Below the pieces are notes generated by a model. That model searched no databases. It saw only the letters and a program-made list of their open reading frames with translations, and was not told where the DNA came from. A program made the position numbers and the translations under genes. From Simkaniaceae bacterium (lineage in GTDB: Bacteria > Chlamydiota > Chlamydiia > Chlamydiales > JACRBE01), in assembly GCA_022763045.1 (NCBI GenBank), contig JALEGI010000010.1:44619-108618 (forward strand): 64,000 nt of DNA, written 5' to 3'. Of the stretch, positions 45,329-54,700 are shown piece after piece; within the stretch, counting starts at the first letter, position 1; each line of letters opens with the position of its first letter.

Positions 45329-46413
45329 GTCGCAACCTGCTTATTTTTGAATGACTCGAGATACTCGAGCGCTTTACCAGTGCCTAGACAGACGGCAAGC
45401 AGAGGATTTGGAGCGATAATGACTGGAAGTCCACACTCTTTGATGAGGAGTTTATCAAGGCCCTTGATCATTGCACCACCCCCAGCAAGCACCATTCCCC
45501 TTTCAACGAGGTCGGCAGCAAGCTCAGGAGGACACTTTTCAAGTGTTAGGCGAACAGCTTCGATAATTTGTTGAATTGGCTCTGCTAAGCATTCGCGAAT
45601 TTCAACAGAATTGATGCGCTTAGTAATGGGAAGACCGGCTACCTGATCGCGGCCACGCACCTCCATCTCGAGCTCATTGTCACCGAGTGGATAGGCAGAG
45701 CCAATCGTCACCTTAATTTCTTCGGCCGTTCTTGGGCCAATCATCAAGTTGTAGGTGCGGCGCATGTAGTTGATGATGCAATCGTCAAACTCATCACCAC
45801 CCATGCGTAGTGAGCGCGACTCGACGATGCCACCTAGCGAAATAATAGCAATCTCAGTAGTACCACCACCAATGTCGACGATCATACTCGCAGCAGGCTC
45901 ATGAACGGGAAGGTCGACTCCGATTGCCGCCGCCATCGGCTCTTCAATCAAAATCACCTCTTGGGCACCTGCGCGTAGGGCCGAATCTTCCACCGCACGC
46001 TTTTCAACGCCTGTAATTCCAGAGGGCACAGCGATCAAAATTTTTGGGCGAAAAAGGCTTCGTGAGGGTGTTACGCGCTTGATAAGCGCTTTGAGCATTC
46101 CCTCTGCAATTTCAAAATCGGCAATAACACCATCTTTCATCGGGCGCACTGCGTGAATTTTGCGCGGCGTTTTACCAAGCATTGCTTTTGCTTTTTGACC
46201 CACCTCAAGCACCTGCCCAGTAATTGAATCAACTGCAACAACTGAAGGCTCTGCTAAAACGATTCCCTTCCCACGTACGTAGACAAGAGTGTTTGCGGTT
46301 CCAAGGTCAATACCGACATCATTTGCAAAAAGGCCTGAAACAACACGCCATCTTTTAAAGAGCGCTTCGACGATCTTTTCATAATGTTGCTTGAGAGAGT
46401 CGTTATTTGACAT
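45325..46413 (-). CDS. mreB: Rod-shape-determining protein MreB
   Basis: 362-residue actin homologue: phosphate-1 motif [39 protein letters not shown], the phosphate-2 motif [20 protein letters not shown] and the adenosine motif [14 protein letters not shown]. In Chlamydiales, which lack FtsZ, MreB directs septal peptidoglycan synthesis. The ATG at 46413 with GGCGGA upstream is preferred to the frame start at 46470. Confidence 0.97.
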   Translation of the reverse strand: MSNNDSLKQHYEKIVEALFKRWRVVSGLFANDVGIDLGTANTLVYVRGKGIVLAEPSVVAVDSITGQVLEVGQKAKAMLGKTPRKIHAVRPMKDGVIADFEIAEGMLKALIKRVTPSRSLFRPKILIAVPSGITGVEKRAVEDSALRAGAQEVILIEEPMAAAIGVDLPVHEPAASMIVDIGGGTTEIAIISLGGIVESRSLRMGGDEFDDCIINYMRRTYNLMIGPRTAEEIKVTIGSAYPLGDNELEMEVRGRDQVAGLPITKRINSVEIRECLAEPIQQIIEAVRLTLEKCPPELAADLVERGMVLAGGGAMIKGLDKLLIKECGLPVIIAPNPLLAVCLGTGKALEYLESFKNKQVAT

Positions 46414-46459
46414 TTTTCCGCCTAAGAATGGTTCTGTTTCACTATAGAGAAGAAGACAT

Positions 46460-47203
46460 TTAATCTTCAACTGGAAAGAACATCCAATTATTGCCGCGTA
46501 ATTTTTTACTTTTGTACCTGAGCGATTCGACTAAGGAAACGCCTTGCTTTCTCAAAGAGACTACGTCAAGCCCAAGTCTTTCCGCCTGCTGCAAATGCCC
46601 GAAGAGCTCCAAATGGATAATCGGGCGATGTTTTAAAATAGTTGCGCGCGCGCCCTCGAGTACTTTTAGCTCGTAGTTTTCGACGTCGATTTTCAGAAAA
46701 TCGATGCGCTCAAAATCGTATGAGTCAAGTGGGCGCATTTGCACCACCTCATCTCCCTCTCCAATGCAACGCGCTCCCTCATTATCAGGAAGAATAGGCT
46801 CGAGAGTGGCAAGCTTTTCACACTCGCCAAGGGCAACTTGAAAGGTTGTGATGTTCGATAGGTTATTGAGAGCAATATTTTCACGAAGTTCAGAATAGAT
46901 ATTCGCTTGCGGCTCAAAGGCGTAAACATGACCCGTGGGGCCAACCTTTTTGGCTACGGGAATTGCCCAAGTCCCAATATGGGCGCCTAAATCAACAAAA
47001 ACGCTCCCCTCTTTTAACAGTGCAAGGGTGCGATCTACATGCGATTTCTCCCAAGGCCTTCCGCCACGAATGAACCCCTTGATGGTGCGATCGCGTTTAT
47101 CCACCTTGTAGGTTCCGTAGAGTCCCAAATCATAAATCTGATAATCGCCAGCTACAAGAAGAAGTGGAATCAGAACATTAAGTCTGAAGAAGTTCCAGAA
47201 CAT
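46460..47203 (-). CDS. FkbM-family methyltransferase
   Basis: About 247 residues. The S-adenosylmethionine site (SVFVDLGAHIGTWAIPVAKK, then VYAFEPQANIYSEL) and the family motif IDFLKIDVENYELKVLEGA are intact. Such enzymes methylate sugars or other small groups, often in surface glycans. A hydrophobic stretch at the N-terminus (FFRLNVLIPLLLVAG) may associate it with the membrane. The start is uncertain: ATG at 47203 is preferred to 47248. It overlaps the SNF2 gene by 26 bases and is an insertion in the conserved helicase-mreB order. Confidence 0.82.
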   Translation of the reverse strand: MFWNFFRLNVLIPLLLVAGDYQIYDLGLYGTYKVDKRDRTIKGFIRGGRPWEKSHVDRTLALLKEGSVFVDLGAHIGTWAIPVAKKVGPTGHVYAFEPQANIYSELRENIALNNLSNITTFQVALGECEKLATLEPILPDNEGARCIGEGDEVVQMRPLDSYDFERIDFLKIDVENYELKVLEGARATILKHRPIIHLELFGHLQQAERLGLDVVSLRKQGVSLVESLRYKSKKLRGNNWMFFPVED

Positions 47204-50200
47204 CTTCCCACGTGAGTTTTGAGATCGCCTCTTCATCACACGAGACAATCTTTTTCACAAGTCCCTGCTTGCGCCTTTGCATCTCAACGATTTTCTCTTC
47301 AATAGTGGAGAGAGTGACGAGCTTGTAAACAGAGACCGATTTTTTCTGTCCCATGCGGTGCACGCGATCTGTTGCTTGGCTCTCGACTGCTGGGTTCCAC
47401 CACATATCGTAGTGAATTACCGTGTCAGCACCAACGAGGTTAAGCCCTGTTCCACCCGCTTTGAGCGAAACAAGAAAGACGGGAATCGTTTCATCGTCGT
47501 TAAACTTATTGACGATGTCGAGCCTGTTTTTACTCGATCCATCGAGATAGCAGAAGCGAATCCCCTGCTTTTCGAGATCGCTGCGTAAGATGCGCAGCAT
47601 TTTTGTGTATTGAGAGAAGATCACCGTCTTGTGTTTTCCCTCAATGAGTGTTTGCAATAGCTCCATGAGCATGTCGTATTTGGCTGAGTCGTTCTCCTCG
47701 ACATCCTGCTTGGCAAAGATTGCTGGGTGACAGCAAATTTGCTTGAGGCGTGTGAGGGTTGCCAGCACGTGAATTTGCACCTTATCAAAGCCGTCGCGCT
47801 CGACAAGTTTTGTGAGCTCGTCGCGTGCAGAATCGGCGTACGACTTGTAGAGCTCTTTTTGTGTATCGGAAAGCGAGCAGTGGTAGGTGAGCTCTTGCGC
47901 AGGAGGTAGATCGTCAAGCACATCCTCTTTCATGCGGCGCATGATGAAGGGTGAGACTTTTTTGCGTAGATAGGCGAGATTTTTTGCCTGCTCGTCGCGC
48001 GCCACACGAATGTATTTTTCAACAAAGCGATCGTAGCTGCCAAGGAATCCCGGCATGAGAAAGTCAAAGAGACTCCATAGCTCATCGAGAGAGTTTTCAA
48101 TTGGCGTCCCCGATAAGATCACCTTGTGATCAGCTTTTACCATTTTAACTGATTTGGCATTGCGCGTTCCGCGGTTTTTGATGTGTTGCGCCTCATCTAA
48201 AATCATGTAGGCAAACTGCGTCTCATTGTACTGCTCCACATCTTTTTGCAAGAGCGAGTAGGAGGTGATCACAATGTCGTAGTCGGCCGCTTTAGCAATC
48301 AATTTTTTCCGTTGTGCGGGAATTCCATCTACAATGAGTGCCTTTAGTTTCGGATTGAACTTACAAATCTCCTCTTTCCAGTTGTAGAGAAGAGATGTCG
48401 GGCAAATGACAAGGGAGGTCTCCCCTTTTTTGTGCATTTGCGTCACCGAGGCGATTGCTTGAAGCGTTTTACCAAGACCCATATCGTCGGCGAGCACCCC
48501 GTTGAGGAACATCATCCGCAATCTTTCAAGCCAATTGACCCCCTCCATCTGGTAGGGGCGAAGCGTTGCTTTGAGCGCTTTTGGAATCGGTGAAAACTTC
48601 ACAAGTTTTTCTCCAAGCATCTGTTTGCGAATCTCCACAAGCTGCTTGGTCATTGAAAATTCGACGGGTAGATCCTTAAACTGCTCCTTATCGATGTTCG
48701 CAAGACTCCAGAGGGGTCTCTCAAGGGTGTGGTTATCGAGCTTTTGAATCCCAAGCTCGTCAAAGAGTTGAACGACAGCGCCCAAGCGATCGAGGTCGAG
48801 AACGAGAATTTTTGGAATGCGCCCCTTGCCCTCGCCCTTTTTCTTGGTACGCGTGCGCTCGAGCTCAAGAAACGAGCGGCGCGAGAGTAGACACTCCCAG
48901 AGCTGATCCATCGTAACGCCCTTCAAGTCGCCATTGACAGCGATTTTCATCTTGTAGGCATCCATGCGTCCCAAGTGAGAGAGCTCTAAACCAAAGGTCG
49001 ATTGATCGTAGATAAATTGATCGAGAAGGTTTTGTGGACAGTTAAAGGTGACGCGATCTTGGTGGCGAGGCACCGTATCTGTCATGAATTCGATAATCTT
49101 CTTTTCCGTTTTAGCCACATAGGTGCCAGTATCTTCGTTGTAGAGAAAGTCCTGGAAAAGATTGTCTAAAAGCTCGCGCTCTTCAGTCAGATTTCGCGCT
49201 AAAATTCCATCGTTTGAAACAAATGACATCAAGTGATCATTTCGTAACTTTTTGGTTGCGGAGGGCACCTCAAAGTCATCGTATTTAAACTTCATCACCG
49301 CTTCAAGCTCACCATCGAGATAGGAGATGTCGCAAATTCCTTGTACCGGACCAGCGTAGGGAAGCGTTGTGAATTTATCTGTCACCATCTCGTCGCTAAT
49401 GTCAGCAAAACGGGCAACCTCAGGCAGAGCATTTTCAACAAAGGTGCCAAACAGCGGCTCTGGGATGGTAATCTCACGCAGAGCGTGGAGCGAGCGAAGA
49501 TGTTGGCGCGTGATGTGTGGCGAGAAGCGATAATAGATATTTTTGTGAATCATTCCAGGCTCAGCACACTCGAGGAAATTCACCTCCTCTAACATCACCG
49601 TCTCCCCATCGATATTGATCGTTGGATTGAGCAAAATCTTTGAGGCTGGCGGATTGAGATATTCCAGTCCAATTTGAAAAACAGCGCGATTGCTTGAAAA
49701 CTGCAGCGGTGACTCTAACCCCTTTTCATAAATGCAGGGAAGGTCACCGTCTTGAACAGAGCCGTGGAACTTCAAACGATTCACCGCTACGCGATAGGTC
49801 TCTGCTAAAATCAAACCAAACGACTTTAACTCAATGAAGGCGCTACGCAAACCACGCTCAGTTGAGGCTTTTTCTGGAGCGCGCGCATGGTCAACGAGCA
49901 TACGAGCCAAAATCTTTTCGTCCTCTTTGAACGAATCGACAGTGAAAAGGTAGCGCTTGCCTCCAATGGCGAGCACCTCTTGGTGGCGAAGCGACTCCAA
50001 AAACTCTTTAGCATGGGGAATATGAAGCGGTTTTGATCGGGATGGAAGTCTGAGCGCAAACTGAATCTCAACAAGCGGACGCTCCTGGGCCTTTCCCTCA
50101 GGCCAGTTGAAAATGATTGCAAGCTCAGCCGGATCGATCTCTTTTTTCTGCGGCACCAAGAAAAATGGCGAGCGCGAGAGCACCTCAGAGGCCATCGTAT

Positions 50201-50654
50201 ACTCTTGCATCAGCTCTTTTTGGTACTGCGCCTCTTTACGCTCTGTCTCTTTATCGACCGCCGATTGTACAGCGCCTAAAAGCTCCTCTTTTTGCCCCTC
50301 ATCAAAGCCACTTTTCTCTGCCAAATCGTGTAAATCGGTCTCTTGGGAGTACTCGACCAAGATGCGATCGATGTTTGCTTCTAAATAATAGAGCAGTGCA
50401 GCCAAATGCTGGCAGTCGTAGTGGTAGGGACAATCGCAATCGGAATCAATTGTTTCGCACTCAGTGCGGTCAATCTCAATTTCGCTCTCGTAGGTGTTTT
50501 CGTACTGTCCAACAATTTTTGCATTAATGCGCAGCAAACTGGCATCGATGTGTAGGATCTTTGCGCTGACAACTTTAGCGTCGTCAAATAGGCGCTTACC
50601 CTCTTTGAGAACAGATGACGAAAAATCTTGCTTGAGTTTTCTGAGATTTAGCAT
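47178..50654 (-). CDS. SNF2-family helicase with SWIM zinc finger
   Basis: 1158 residues. The N-terminus holds a SWIM motif (CDCPYHYDCQHLAALLYYL), then a large bacterial SNF2-associated domain, then the two helicase lobes: LADDMGLGKTLQAIASVTQM (Walker A), ILDEAQHIKN (DEAQ box), LSGTPIENSLDELWSLFDFL, and SLKAGGTGLNLVGADTVIHY with VESQATDRVHRMGQ. Probably remodels protein-DNA complexes or assists stalled RNA polymerase, like RapA. The ATG at 50654 is preferred to an upstream TTG. It matches the helicase before mreB in C. trachomatis (CT708 by memory). Confidence 0.93.
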   Translation of the reverse strand: MLNLRKLKQDFSSSVLKEGKRLFDDAKVVSAKILHIDASLLRINAKIVGQYENTYESEIEIDRTECETIDSDCDCPYHYDCQHLAALLYYLEANIDRILVEYSQETDLHDLAEKSGFDEGQKEELLGAVQSAVDKETERKEAQYQKELMQEYTMASEVLSRSPFFLVPQKKEIDPAELAIIFNWPEGKAQERPLVEIQFALRLPSRSKPLHIPHAKEFLESLRHQEVLAIGGKRYLFTVDSFKEDEKILARMLVDHARAPEKASTERGLRSAFIELKSFGLILAETYRVAVNRLKFHGSVQDGDLPCIYEKGLESPLQFSSNRAVFQIGLEYLNPPASKILLNPTINIDGETVMLEEVNFLECAEPGMIHKNIYYRFSPHITRQHLRSLHALREITIPEPLFGTFVENALPEVARFADISDEMVTDKFTTLPYAGPVQGICDISYLDGELEAVMKFKYDDFEVPSATKKLRNDHLMSFVSNDGILARNLTEERELLDNLFQDFLYNEDTGTYVAKTEKKIIEFMTDTVPRHQDRVTFNCPQNLLDQFIYDQSTFGLELSHLGRMDAYKMKIAVNGDLKGVTMDQLWECLLSRRSFLELERTRTKKKGEGKGRIPKILVLDLDRLGAVVQLFDELGIQKLDNHTLERPLWSLANIDKEQFKDLPVEFSMTKQLVEIRKQMLGEKLVKFSPIPKALKATLRPYQMEGVNWLERLRMMFLNGVLADDMGLGKTLQAIASVTQMHKKGETSLVICPTSLLYNWKEEICKFNPKLKALIVDGIPAQRKKLIAKAADYDIVITSYSLLQKDVEQYNETQFAYMILDEAQHIKNRGTRNAKSVKMVKADHKVILSGTPIENSLDELWSLFDFLMPGFLGSYDRFVEKYIRVARDEQAKNLAYLRKKVSPFIMRRMKEDVLDDLPPAQELTYHCSLSDTQKELYKSYADSARDELTKLVERDGFDKVQIHVLATLTRLKQICCHPAIFAKQDVEENDSAKYDMLMELLQTLIEGKHKTVIFSQYTKMLRILRSDLEKQGIRFCYLDGSSKNRLDIVNKFNDDETIPVFLVSLKAGGTGLNLVGADTVIHYDMWWNPAVESQATDRVHRMGQKKSVSVYKLVTLSTIEEKIVEMQRRKQGLVKKIVSCDEEAISKLTWEDVLELLQT

Positions 50655-50742
50655 GTCTTTAATGGCCAATTTTTGATTTTCGAAGTTTCGTTTTACTACT
50701 TTTCAGGCCTTGAGGCAAGCAAAAAATAAACTAATCAGAGGC

Positions 50743-51780
50743 TTAAATAGTGGAAAGGCATTCCATAGAGAAAAGAGCGCGAATATTTTTGGGTAATTGC
50801 TCTACCTTAAAGTGCCCACCTTGATAAGGGTTCATTAGTCGAATAATTCTGTGGGATAAATACTTTCTTCCAACAAAATGTGGTTCTGTATTTTTGTCAC
50901 CAAAAACTATCTGTAAAACAGAGGGCGTGAGCAGAGCGTCCCATGAATCTTCCTCTCCTTTGCTTGGATAATAGTGATAAGGATCTGATTTCACCTCACG
51001 GCAAAATAGCGTAAAAGCCAAATCACTAGAAAGCGATTGATAAAAATTTTTAACAGGATCACAATCTAGTTGAAATTCTGAAACTAGCAAGTGAAACTTC
51101 AAAGCAGATTCTTCATCCGTTATGTACTCAATTTGATGCTCGAGAATTTTGAGCAATACCATTTTTTCACATCCTTCTAGAGGTCGTTCAAATGGTGACT
51201 CATACATTGTGGTAGTATCATACATCGCTGTCAGTTTATGAGTAAACTCCAACATAATGTTGTTAAGAAGCGCGCTTAATTCGCGTAAATTGCCGCTTTG
51301 GCCTCCTAGTAATTGTTTTGCATCAGAAAAGCGACTGTCAGGTAAATATTTTCTAAAAAATTGTGCTAACACGAGCTTTGGAACTGGCGCATTTTTGAAG
51401 GCCCCTTTTATCTTTGTTGAACCACAAGAATATTGGATACGATAAAGTTCAGCATAGGAGTGGGGACTCTGGGGGCTTTTCAGGTGATGAGTCCAAGCCT
51501 TTTCATAAGATCTCTCTAGTCTCCGAGGAACATGGTATGTACCATTGCGAAAAATAGTCCTAAAGCACTGTAAATTTTGCTCTTGGAAGCTCCTTGTTCT
51601 TCGCACTTCTCTTAAGATCCATCTCTTTTTCTTCGCTGACAGCCGCCCCTTAAAACCGCGCCTTTTGTATAAGCTAGCAATTCTGCTTGGGCTCTCATCA
51701 ATTGCTTTTTGACGATAAGAAATGTGAGTCATTGCAGCATCAAAAGTTAAATGCCCACCAAAACAAGGAATACGCTCCAT
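50743..51780 (-). CDS. Hypothetical protein, tandem paralogue 1
   Basis: 345 residues, soluble, helical and basic. It is about half identical by eye to the gene at 51890-52924: both begin MERI-CFG..LTF-A--T-I-YR-KAI and share SLY-RRGFKGRLSAKKKRWI and LL-PS/DALQIVFGDK-like ends. The lysine/arginine block KGRLSAKKKRW could act as a nuclear-localisation-like or nucleic-acid-binding signal. There is no recognisable domain. Tandem duplication between the helicase operon and tRNA-Gly marks a lineage-specific insertion. Confidence 0.72.
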   Translation of the reverse strand: MERIPCFGGHLTFDAAMTHISYRQKAIDESPSRIASLYKRRGFKGRLSAKKKRWILREVRRTRSFQEQNLQCFRTIFRNGTYHVPRRLERSYEKAWTHHLKSPQSPHSYAELYRIQYSCGSTKIKGAFKNAPVPKLVLAQFFRKYLPDSRFSDAKQLLGGQSGNLRELSALLNNIMLEFTHKLTAMYDTTTMYESPFERPLEGCEKMVLLKILEHQIEYITDEESALKFHLLVSEFQLDCDPVKNFYQSLSSDLAFTLFCREVKSDPYHYYPSKGEEDSWDALLTPSVLQIVFGDKNTEPHFVGRKYLSHRIIRLMNPYQGGHFKVEQLPKNIRALFSMECLSTI

Positions 51781-51792
51781 GAAATACCTACG

Positions 51793-51850
51793 CTTGAAAT
51801 CCTGCGAAAAAACTTAACACAAAGACAACAAAACGTGCTATAAATAATTT
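51793..51850 (-). promoter_or_regulatory. Conserved upstream block of paralogue 1
   Basis: The roughly 55 bases upstream of the ATG match those of the second paralogue at 52936-52990, with invariant ACTTAACAC, GACAACAAAA and CTATAAATA (plus-strand reading). As flanking coding sequence has diverged more, this block is likely to hold the promoter; which hexamers are used is not clear. Confidence 0.5.
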
Positions 51851-51889
51851 CAGTCCCCAAGGAAAGCAAACGATAAAGTAATGAAAAGC

Positions 51890-52924
51890 TCAAAAAGTAA
51901 AACTCGATGTCCACCGCAATTTTGAATTGATATGTTCGGGTAAATCCTCTTTCTTAAAGAGCCCTTCCCTTGTCGGACTTACTATACGAAGAATTCTGCA
52001 AGACAAATAGTTTATCCCAACAGGGTCCCGTCCCTTTTCTGCATCATAAATAATTCTATCTAAAGCATCAGGTTTCAACAGATCTTCCCAAGAAGAGAAC
52101 CCCTCTTCAAAAAAATTATAACGTCTATGATCCGATGTTACCTCATGGGAAAATAAGAATAATGCTAACTCCTTAGATAGCGACTCATAAAAGAGTTTTT
52201 GAACAACATCGTGTCTCAGTTCATAGGTAGAGACTAGTTTGTGAAAGTAAAGTGCAGATTTTTTGCCGCTTAATTTCTTGAGTTGATGCTCTATGATGTG
52301 AAGAAGTATTAACCCAAAACAATTATTTCTAGTCCTTTCTAGCGGAGTCTGATGGGAATAATAACGGTGACCCTCACAACGAAAATTTCCAATATTGTAT
52401 AGGAGTTTATCTAAATTAGCTAAACTCGTAGTTTCCCCGTAAAGTAGTTCTTTTGCCTCAGCAAACGAAACATCGGGAAGGTGTTTTGCAAAAAATGCAG
52501 TCAACACGACCTTTGGAACTGGCTCATGGATGAAAGCTAGCCGCATCTGCTTCGATCTAGAGAAAAAATGCAAATCATGTAGACGTTGGTGTGAAAAAAG
52601 GGTTTGGGGATGTCTCAATTGATTAATACATGCAGTTTGATAGGGCCGAAAGTGCCACACAGTTAGGTCAGGATTGTCTTGTATACACTTCCAATATATA
52701 GCTCTAAGGGCGAATAAATTCTCCTCTTGAAAGCGGCACATTCTTCGCTTTTCAGAAAAAATCCATCTCTTTTTCTTAGCTGATAGCCGCCCCTTGAAAC
52801 CGCGCCTTTGGTACAAGCTAGCGACCCTTCTTTGACCCTCTTTGATTGCTTTATCTCTATAAGCAATTTGGGTGATTACTGCATTAAAAGTTAGATCCTG
52901 ACCAAAGCAGGCAATACGTTCCAT
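51890..52924 (-). CDS. Hypothetical protein, tandem paralogue 2
   Basis: 344 residues, second copy of the tandem pair. Shared blocks with copy 1 include VPK-VL--FF-K-LPD--F--AK-LL (paralogue 1 VPKLVLAQFFRKYLPDSRF; here VPKVVLTAFFAKHLPDVSF) and -LLKILEHQ/LLHIIEHQ. Same basic KGRLSAKKKRW segment near residue 46. No signal peptide or membrane segment. Function unknown. Confidence 0.72.
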   Translation of the reverse strand: MERIACFGQDLTFNAVITQIAYRDKAIKEGQRRVASLYQRRGFKGRLSAKKKRWIFSEKRRMCRFQEENLFALRAIYWKCIQDNPDLTVWHFRPYQTACINQLRHPQTLFSHQRLHDLHFFSRSKQMRLAFIHEPVPKVVLTAFFAKHLPDVSFAEAKELLYGETTSLANLDKLLYNIGNFRCEGHRYYSHQTPLERTRNNCFGLILLHIIEHQLKKLSGKKSALYFHKLVSTYELRHDVVQKLFYESLSKELALFLFSHEVTSDHRRYNFFEEGFSSWEDLLKPDALDRIIYDAEKGRDPVGINYLSCRILRIVSPTREGLFKKEDLPEHINSKLRWTSSFTF

Positions 52925-52935
52925 TAATTATCCAG

Positions 52936-52990
52936 GCTTAAAAAGTTTGCGAGAAACTTAACACGAGGACAACAAAATATACTATAAATA
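52936..52990 (-). promoter_or_regulatory. Conserved upstream block of paralogue 2
   Basis: Counterpart of 51793-51850: ACTTAACAC, GACAACAAAA and CTATAAATA are kept at the same distance from the start. The common upstream block indicates that both duplicates retained the same expression signal. Confidence 0.5.
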
Positions 52991-53027
52991 TTTTACACAC
53001 TGTCCACTAGCTAGGGTTCTGCGAAAT

Positions 53028-53140
53028 GGGGTGCGCAGAGTGACTTAGCTTTGTGCTGAAGTGAAGAGGGGTAGCACTAAAAAGCGACAGCGTACACCCC
53101 TTTTCATATCAGCGTAAAGATGAGGCACTATGCGCGCCCC
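53028..53140 (+). repeat. Structured intergenic repeat, copy D
   Basis: A 113-base unit. The outer helix GGGG-GCGCA-AGTG pairs with CACT-TGCGC-CCCC; loop strands are GCTTTGTG and GTAAAGATG; the inner arm GCTGA-TGAA-AGGGGT pairs with ACCCCT-TTCA-TCAGC around a loop ending AGCGTAC. It aligns with copy E1 (minus strand) over its whole length with paired changes. It lies between the tandem paralogues and tRNA-Gly. Confidence 0.78.
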
Positions 53141-53193
53141 AAAAAAAGTTGATGCAATTAAATTGGTGCTTAAGTAGACTTGTTGGAAACTTT

Positions 53194-53265
53194 GCGGGTG
53201 TAGCTCAGTGGTAGAGCATCACGTTGCCAACGTGAGGGTCGTGAGTTCGAATCTCATCACCCGCT
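53194..53265 (+). tRNA. tRNA-Gly (anticodon GCC)
   Basis: 72-base cloverleaf: acceptor GCGGGTG/CACCCGC, discriminator T; D-arm TAGCTCAGTGGTAGAGC; anticodon stem TCACG/CGTGA with loop TTGCCAA, anticodon GCC; T-loop GAGTTCGAATC. CCA is not encoded. It ends 20 bases before tig, so the two may share a transcript. Confidence 0.96.
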
Positions 53266-53285
53266 AATTTTTCTCTAGGAATATC

Positions 53286-54641
53286 ATGGATCAAGAAACC
53301 GAAAAAAAAGAAGAAAACACTCTTCTTTCAAGCGAAGAGCTCTCAGACAACGAAATTAAGCTGAAAATCGAAACTCACAAAAATTGCCACATCAAGTTTT
53401 TCGTCACAGTTGGCAAAGAGATTTTGGTTGAAGGTAGAGAGGCCGCTCTCAAAAAAATTGCCAAAGAGTCTTCCGTTCCCGGTTTCCGCAAGGGCAAGGC
53501 ACCCAGAGAAATGATCCTTAAAAAGTTTCCCGATGCTGTCCAACGCCAAGAGCGTGAGTCGGCAGCCGACGTCGCCTTCAAAAAGGCGCAAGCCCTAGCG
53601 AAAAAAGAAATCCTTCCTGGCAATAACCAAATCAGCTACGACGTCAATTTCTACAAGCCAGGCGAAGAGGCAGAATTCGTATTCACTTTTGAGTGCGAGC
53701 CTCAGGTCCCTGAAATCGACCCATCAAAGCTCGACCTTAGCGAGGTCAAGAGCGAAGTCGTCGACGAGGCACGTGTAAATGCAACACTCGATCAGATTCG
53801 CGGTTTTTATTCTCAGACAAAGCCAGTCGAGGATCGCGCTGCTGAAGAGGGCGATCGCGTGGCAGTCGATATCGACGATTTAGACAGCGATCCTCCAAGC
53901 AAAGCCTTTGAAAACCAACACTTGATGGTCACTGACACTGGCATGTCCAAGTGGATGCGTGATCTTGTCGTTGGCATGAAAGTTGGCGATGAGAAAGAGG
54001 GCGTTAGCGAGCCAAATGAAGACGATCCAGAGGAGGTCAAAAAAGACTTCCAAAAGAAAAAGGTTAAGGTCACTCTGAAGAAGATCGAGAAGGTTGAGAT
54101 GCCTGAGGTCGATGATGAGCTAGCCAAGAAACTGGGCGTCGACACGGTTGAACAACTTAAAGAGCGCTTGAAAGAGCAGCTTGTTAAACAAGTTGCTGAG
54201 GGCAAACTCCACGAGGAGCGCGAGGCAGTCGCCAAGCAGCTGGTCGAAAAATTTCCCTTCGAGCTTCCGATGTCTCTTCTCTCTCGCGAAATTCAGCAAA
54301 GAGCCCAATCTCTATTCCAAAACCCCAACTTCCAACAGGGGTGGGCAAAAAAGACTGAGGCTGAGCAAGAGGAATTTCACAAACAACTCGTTGAACAGGC
54401 AACGCAGTCGATCATGCTCTTTTTCCTCTGCCGCAAAGTCATTATGGAAAATGACTTAACTGTTGAGGAGCCGAAGGCGAGCGAAACTCCAGCGCACACT
54501 TCTGTTCTTGATTCCATGTTTGCTGAAAGAGGGACAAAAGACCCTGCAAGTATGAGCGATGAGGAGAAATCTCTCGATCTTTCCCGCCGCATGCTTCAAA
54601 CGGCTGAGGACTTCCTAATTGCTAAGGTTAAAAAATCTTAG
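53286..54641 (+). CDS. tig: Trigger factor
   Basis: 451-residue trigger factor: N-terminal ribosome-binding domain with the signature VPGFRKGKAPREMI (loop that docks on L23), a peptidyl-prolyl isomerase-like middle domain (AAEEGDRVAVDID...MRDLVVGMKVGDEKE) and a helical C-terminal chaperone domain. It folds nascent chains at the exit tunnel. Directly upstream of clpP-clpX, a classic arrangement and also the chlamydial one. Confidence 0.96.
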   Translation: MDQETEKKEENTLLSSEELSDNEIKLKIETHKNCHIKFFVTVGKEILVEGREAALKKIAKESSVPGFRKGKAPREMILKKFPDAVQRQERESAADVAFKKAQALAKKEILPGNNQISYDVNFYKPGEEAEFVFTFECEPQVPEIDPSKLDLSEVKSEVVDEARVNATLDQIRGFYSQTKPVEDRAAEEGDRVAVDIDDLDSDPPSKAFENQHLMVTDTGMSKWMRDLVVGMKVGDEKEGVSEPNEDDPEEVKKDFQKKKVKVTLKKIEKVEMPEVDDELAKKLGVDTVEQLKERLKEQLVKQVAEGKLHEEREAVAKQLVEKFPFELPMSLLSREIQQRAQSLFQNPNFQQGWAKKTEAEQEEFHKQLVEQATQSIMLFFLCRKVIMENDLTVEEPKASETPAHTSVLDSMFAERGTKDPASMSDEEKSLDLSRRMLQTAEDFLIAKVKKS

Positions 54642-54700
54642 CTTGCATGAAAAACTGAGATGGTGATCATCTAGATTTAGAGACTAACAAGGAGAATTGG

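Noticed and set aside
53131..53150. Rho-independent terminator formed by copy D, because of the adjacent A-run
   Set aside because: The A-run would be a T-run only for transcripts on the minus strand, where it precedes rather than follows the hairpin.
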